Source: UBA1067 sp050874585 (GTDB lineage Bacteria > Verrucomicrobiota > Kiritimatiellia > RFP12 > UBA1067). From it: a stretch of DNA of 64,000 nucleotides. Each line of letters opens with the position of its first letter. The stretch's first letter is position 1. The notes below the pieces were generated by a model. It had not been told where the DNA came from and searched no databases. It saw nothing but the letters and a program-made list of their open reading frames with translations. The stretch is taken from the NCBI GenBank assembly GCA_050874585.1, contig JBNMKZ010000004.1:1-64000 (forward strand), in the 5' to 3' direction. Below, piece by piece: positions 61,121 through 64,000 of the stretch. Position numbers and translations under genes: made by a program.

Positions 61121-61359
61121 TGCCGCGTTTTGGCCTGTGGTCAGCCTGTTCCTTCTCTCGGGCGAGGGGGTGCGCGCGAAGTGTCGCGAGTGAGGTCTTC
61201 CGCGGGGCGCCACCGTAGGAGTTGTTTCGTCCGAAACCAGCCGTCTTGTCGAGGCTGGACAGGCTAAGTAAACTTTTGTTGCCCAGGCGCGAGAGGTGAG
61301 CGCAACCGTGGAAGCCGAGACCGAGCGACAGCTTCGCGCAAACACACGAGCAAGCGGTT
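61121..61359. repeat. 250-bp repeat, copy 3 (divergent)
   Basis: About 239 bases related to copies 1 and 2 in the same orientation, with more substitutions, ending GAGCAAGCGGTT. It is followed directly by a promoter-like TATAAT at 61366. Confidence 0.8.
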
Positions 61360-61365
61360 TTATGA

Positions 61366-61371
61366 TATAAT
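61366..61371 (+). promoter_or_regulatory. Promoter-like -10 after repeat copy 3
   Basis: TATAAT preceded by TGA. It could transcribe the short frame and C tract that follow, or a leader for the gene at 61735. Confidence 0.45.
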
Positions 61372-61489
61372 ATGCGCCGAAAGCGAGAATTAGCGGAGTT
61401 TGTGATGGAGTCGGCGATGACTGAGATTCGCCCGAGGTGGCGTATAAGCGCACGAAACGGTGCGCCTGCGACTCCGTTTGCTAAGTTTA

Positions 61490-61506
61490 CCCCCCCCCCC
61501 CCCCCC
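61490..61506 (+). repeat. Homopolymer tract of 17 C
   Basis: Seventeen consecutive C within a small open frame (ATG 61405 to TGA 61524) preceded by a promoter-like sequence. The frame encodes 39 residues ending in a proline run and has no family features. Tracts of this kind can vary in length by slippage. Confidence 0.7.
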
Positions 61507-61734
61507 AGTAACAGGCGCGTGTGACGGGTGGCTGAGCCACTTCTTGCCTTTTGGACTGCGGATCCTCAGGATTCTCCGTACGGTTGCCCATCTGGCACAT
61601 TTTTCCTTTTATTTCCTCTCGGGGCACATAGTTGTGCCCAGGTTGGAGTTTGTACGGCAAAGGCATGCCACTTCATTTTCCCGCGTGGGCGGCGGCCTTG
61701 GAGGTTGTCGCGGGAGAAGGAATGAAAGGGGTTG

Positions 61735-62178
61735 ATGATGCACGATGATATGCGATTGAAATATATGGTGGCCAAGGGACTTGGATGCCTCAATGTTCCA
61801 TGTCTTGAAGCGTGCAATGAGAGTTGTCCTTGCGAGAAACTGAAGAATTTTGTTAAGGAGGAATCTAAGAAACCTTCTGCAAATACTGCCTCTCTTGAAC
61901 TTGAATGGGTGCATGTTCCTACATGGGAAAGTGTTGGCGTTCGGTTGAAGCGCGCGATTTCGATTGGGGTTGTGCTGGGGTTGGGGATACTTTTGGGTGC
62001 TGGGGTGGTGAAGGGATGTTGTTCAAATGAGAGAGAGATTAAGGTATCTTTGTCTAAAGACGGATACCAAATTGAGCGCCGTTTTGAATCGATAGAAGAT
62101 TTTGAGAAGATCGGGACTAATGACCTTCGGCGTGTCATGAACGCGCTTGAGAGCCTTCACAAATCAGGTAATAACTGA
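61735..62178 (+). CDS. Hypothetical protein with one membrane segment
   Basis: 147 residues. The N-terminal part has closely spaced Cys (CLNVPCLEACNESCPC near 17-34), then a membrane segment at about 73-92 (ISIGVVLGLGILLGAGVV) followed by CC, and a charged C-terminal region. Family unknown. GAAAGGGG precedes ATG 61735; ATG 61738 is also possible. It begins a group of accessory genes that are AT-richer than the rest of the window. Confidence 0.6.
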   Translation: MMHDDMRLKYMVAKGLGCLNVPCLEACNESCPCEKLKNFVKEESKKPSANTASLELEWVHVPTWESVGVRLKRAISIGVVLGLGILLGAGVVKGCCSNEREIKVSLSKDGYQIERRFESIEDFEKIGTNDLRRVMNALESLHKSGNN

Positions 62179-62208
62179 GTTTAGAGGGCCTTTCCAAGGA
62201 TACTGAAG

Positions 62209-62889
62209 ATGCAATGCGAAAAAGAGCAGCAGATTACTCCTCGCGCCATCTATGAGTCATTTTGGAAATGTCGCGATCTTGAAATCAACATGCTGTGGAC
62301 GCGGCTGACTTTGTTGGGCGCGTTCATGGGCTTGACCTATGCCGGATATGGTACGCTGATTCTGAAAAGCGTCGACGGCATTGGAAATTGGGATGTCTTT
62401 CATCTTGTGGCCATTGGCGCGAGTAGCTTTGGTTTGCTCTTTTCGATTCTGTGGACGACGACCGCCAAGGGGTCGAAAGCGTGGTTTGAGCGGTATGAGG
62501 CGATGATTGCCTATTTCCAGGAAACATACAAAGACTTGGGTCTCTTTGCGAGAACGGCGGGCGAGGATCTGGTTCTCTCGTATCTTGACGATGGCAATCG
62601 AAACGTCGTCCGGCGGTTGAGGCCCCTTGACACCGATTTGTTTTCGCAGTATGCCGGCGCCTATTCGGTTTCAAAAATCCCAATCGTCATGGGGCAGGTT
62701 TCGATTGTGGCGTGGGGCGTCATCGGAATCGTCCATGCGGTTGCCTGCGTGATCGGGCGGCGCGGCATTCTCGATTTCGTCCAGAATGTTCATGTCGGGG
62801 CAATTGCCGTGGCAATGGTTGTTGTGACGGCCATCAGTGCCTGCCTCGTCTGCTCCTGTGTCGGGAGCAGCGCTTTGAAGGGGAAGTGA
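62209..62889 (+). CDS. Multi-pass membrane protein, possibly RipA-like
   Basis: 226 residues with membrane segments at about 27-47, 65-83, 161-182 and 198-218. FWKCRDLEINMLWTRL, GLTYAGYG and ILWTTTAKGSKAWFERYE are signature-like stretches; I recall similar patterns in proteins annotated as RipA-family membrane proteins, but cannot verify it. A long cytoplasmic loop (about 85-160) separates the two halves. Function unknown. Confidence 0.6.
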   Translation: MQCEKEQQITPRAIYESFWKCRDLEINMLWTRLTLLGAFMGLTYAGYGTLILKSVDGIGNWDVFHLVAIGASSFGLLFSILWTTTAKGSKAWFERYEAMIAYFQETYKDLGLFARTAGEDLVLSYLDDGNRNVVRRLRPLDTDLFSQYAGAYSVSKIPIVMGQVSIVAWGVIGIVHAVACVIGRRGILDFVQNVHVGAIAVAMVVVTAISACLVCSCVGSSALKGK

Positions 62890-62891
62890 AC

Positions 62892-63146
62892 ATGATGCGA
62901 GTTCCGGAACATATCGTTTCATTCGGACAGAGCGCATCGGGCGATTCTGGGGGGGCGGTGCGAAAACTTTTTTATTCCCCGCGTCACTTTTCCGTTCCGA
63001 GAAGGGAATATGCAGTAGAGGATATGGAAGACTCAATCTACAAAAAATGCGGACTCGCCCTCAACTGCATTCCAATGTCCGCAGAAATTGAGTTGGCTGA
63101 ATATTGCTTCGGCGTGACAAAGGAAGAATCCCATTTGATTCGTTAA
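62892..63146 (+). CDS. Small hypothetical protein
   Basis: 84 residues starting at ATG 62892 with GAAGGGGAAG upstream; a second ATG follows directly. The N-terminal half is Ser/Gly/Arg-rich, the C-terminal half acidic. It follows the membrane gene by two bases and is probably co-translated. No recognised family. Confidence 0.5.
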   Translation: MMRVPEHIVSFGQSASGDSGGAVRKLFYSPRHFSVPRREYAVEDMEDSIYKKCGLALNCIPMSAEIELAEYCFGVTKEESHLIR

Positions 63147-63231
63147 TTCTGCAAAAACAAGCGATGTATAGATTCGCCCTTGTCTGGTCGCTTGCAAAAT
63201 ACATAAGGGAAACAGCATAAAGGAAGTCGCT

Positions 63232-64000
63232 ATGGTTAAAGAAACAACAATGGCAGAAGAAGAAGTAGGTGCTGCCATCACGCAAGGTGGAAACCCTGTA
63301 AATAATAGCAAAGTTGATCTTACCCCAAGACTTGTTAAGGAACCGGCGGCAATTGCAAAACTCTGGGAGAAAATTGATGTCCGCCGGGGATCCTTTGAGA
63401 TTCCGCGCCTGCGAAAGGACGGGTTCGTAGAGATGAACCTTGCCGGAACTGGAATTGAGAAGGCCATGTATGCACTTGGCAAGCCAGGGATTAAAGATAT
63501 TATCAGTGTAGAGGCGATGGTATTCCCATGTGTTTCCATAGCCCAGAAGGTCGCTGCTGATCTTCGGTGGTATGAAAGGCTGAGATTCAAACCAAAGGAT
63601 CGAACAGATTTGATTCCGCTAGCCAAAAATCAAAGGGATTATCGCGATCCGTGGTCAGATGGTAAATTCCCATCTTTTGAAGGCAAGACCTCTGGTAGTG
63701 AAATAATTCCGCAATCATGTGTTTTGGATGATTGCCCTGCTTGCGATGGCGAGGGTACTAAACTTGGTAAGGTCTTTCAGGGACAAAAAGACAGAGGTTG
63801 GATTACGTGTCGGCACTGTGATGGTACTGGGAAAGAAGGTGCATTGCTTTGCGATCATTGTCAGGGCCACGGAGGTTGGTATTCTCGTAGTCAAGTCAAC
63901 CAGTATGCCACGCAGCAGGTAAAGTGCGACAAATGCGATGGCTCCGGGAAGTTGCTGGCGGTGTTAAAGGCTCACAAGCAGGTGGATACGTATGAGAAGT
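63232..64000 (+). CDS. Zinc-finger protein with DnaJ-type CxxCxGxG repeats, truncated by the edge
   Basis: Open from ATG 63232 (AGGAAG upstream) to the window end, at least 256 codons with no stop. The N-terminal 160 residues show no J domain. Then four DnaJ-like cysteine motifs occur: CPACDGEG, CRHCDGTG, CDHCQGHG and CDKCDGSG, at about residues 169, 190, 204 and 226. These should bind two zinc ions. The protein may be a disulfide or folding factor, or a structural zinc protein of an accessory system; the missing part would decide. Confidence 0.75.
   Translation, partial: MVKETTMAEEEVGAAITQGGNPVNNSKVDLTPRLVKEPAAIAKLWEKIDVRRGSFEIPRLRKDGFVEMNLAGTGIEKAMYALGKPGIKDIISVEAMVFPCVSIAQKVAADLRWYERLRFKPKDRTDLIPLAKNQRDYRDPWSDGKFPSFEGKTSGSEIIPQSCVLDDCPACDGEGTKLGKVFQGQKDRGWITCRHCDGTGKEGALLCDHCQGHGGWYSRSQVNQYATQQVKCDKCDGSGKLLAVLKAHKQVDTYEK

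Noticed and set aside
63033..63626. A 197-codon minus-strand frame
   Set aside because: It is antisense to the zinc-finger gene, whose frame is open to the window edge and has a Shine-Dalgarno and four zinc motifs.

Overview
This window reads as a chromosomal segment of a bacterium of the PVC superphylum (Planctomycetes-Verrucomicrobia-Chlamydiae), most likely from the Verrucomicrobiota/Kiritimatiellota/Lentisphaerota side. Three things point there: a 51-residue basic protein of the Chlamydia/Verrucomicrobia small-basic-protein type (12463-12618); a V-type ATPase cluster in the order E, DUF2764, A, B, as in Chlamydiae and Bacteroidetes; and glycan-degradation genes (GH127-like, DUF1080, GxDLY/SGNH esterase) common in gut or detritus PVC bacteria. 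The assignment is inference from gene content; no rRNA is present. The base composition looks moderately GC-rich, falling towards the right edge.

Layout. 0-12.4 kb: dapA, an SGNH esterase, cysS, thioredoxin, guaB, lepB, a membrane Ser/Thr kinase, tcdA, an mtaB-like methylthiotransferase, recO and a parvulin lipoprotein, mostly coupled by ATGA or GTGA overlaps. 12.4-17 kb: small basic protein, queH, repeat locus A, argG, grpE-dnaJ, tRNA-Leu. 17-22 kb: zinc-ribbon membrane protein, tRNA-Cys, Na/Pi cotransporter, Mur ligase. 22-30 kb: V-ATPase genes, apt, a frameshifted hydrolase pseudogene, argB-argD. 30-44 kb: repeat locus B, infC (ATC start), psd-pssA, mnmA, aconitase, BamD-like and LptE envelope lipoproteins, Lrp-like domain, TPR protein, tRNA-Glu, dprA, HAD phosphatase, AEC transporter, LUD protein. 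44-57 kb: dnaK-groES-groEL, NAD epimerase, divergent DUF1080 and GH127 genes, queA, PAS protein, pseudouridine synthase, proS, HU-like protein. 57-64 kb is accessory: repeat locus C, 250-bp direct repeats, an IS4-type insertion sequence, tRNA(CAT), a tyrosine phosphatase, a 17-base C tract and poorly characterised genes running off the edge.

Transcription signals are unusually uniform: an extended -10, commonly TGGTATAAT, usually about 18 bp after a TTG-type -35 where one is visible. For about ten protein genes this -10 sits only 6-12 bases before the ATG, implying leaderless or nearly leaderless mRNAs. Genes with longer leaders carry a Shine-Dalgarno sequence.

The strongest candidate for something undescribed is a family of three intergenic arrays (about 13.40-13.61, 30.31-30.47 and 57.25-57.57 kb). 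Each has exactly four 18-base AAA...TTT quasi-palindromes at 22-base period, bounded by GGG on the left and CCC (CCG in one) on the right, with further units at 22- or 23-base steps outside. In locus C the two flanks are near-perfect reverse complements, so the whole locus is an extended inverted repeat. Their function is unknown.
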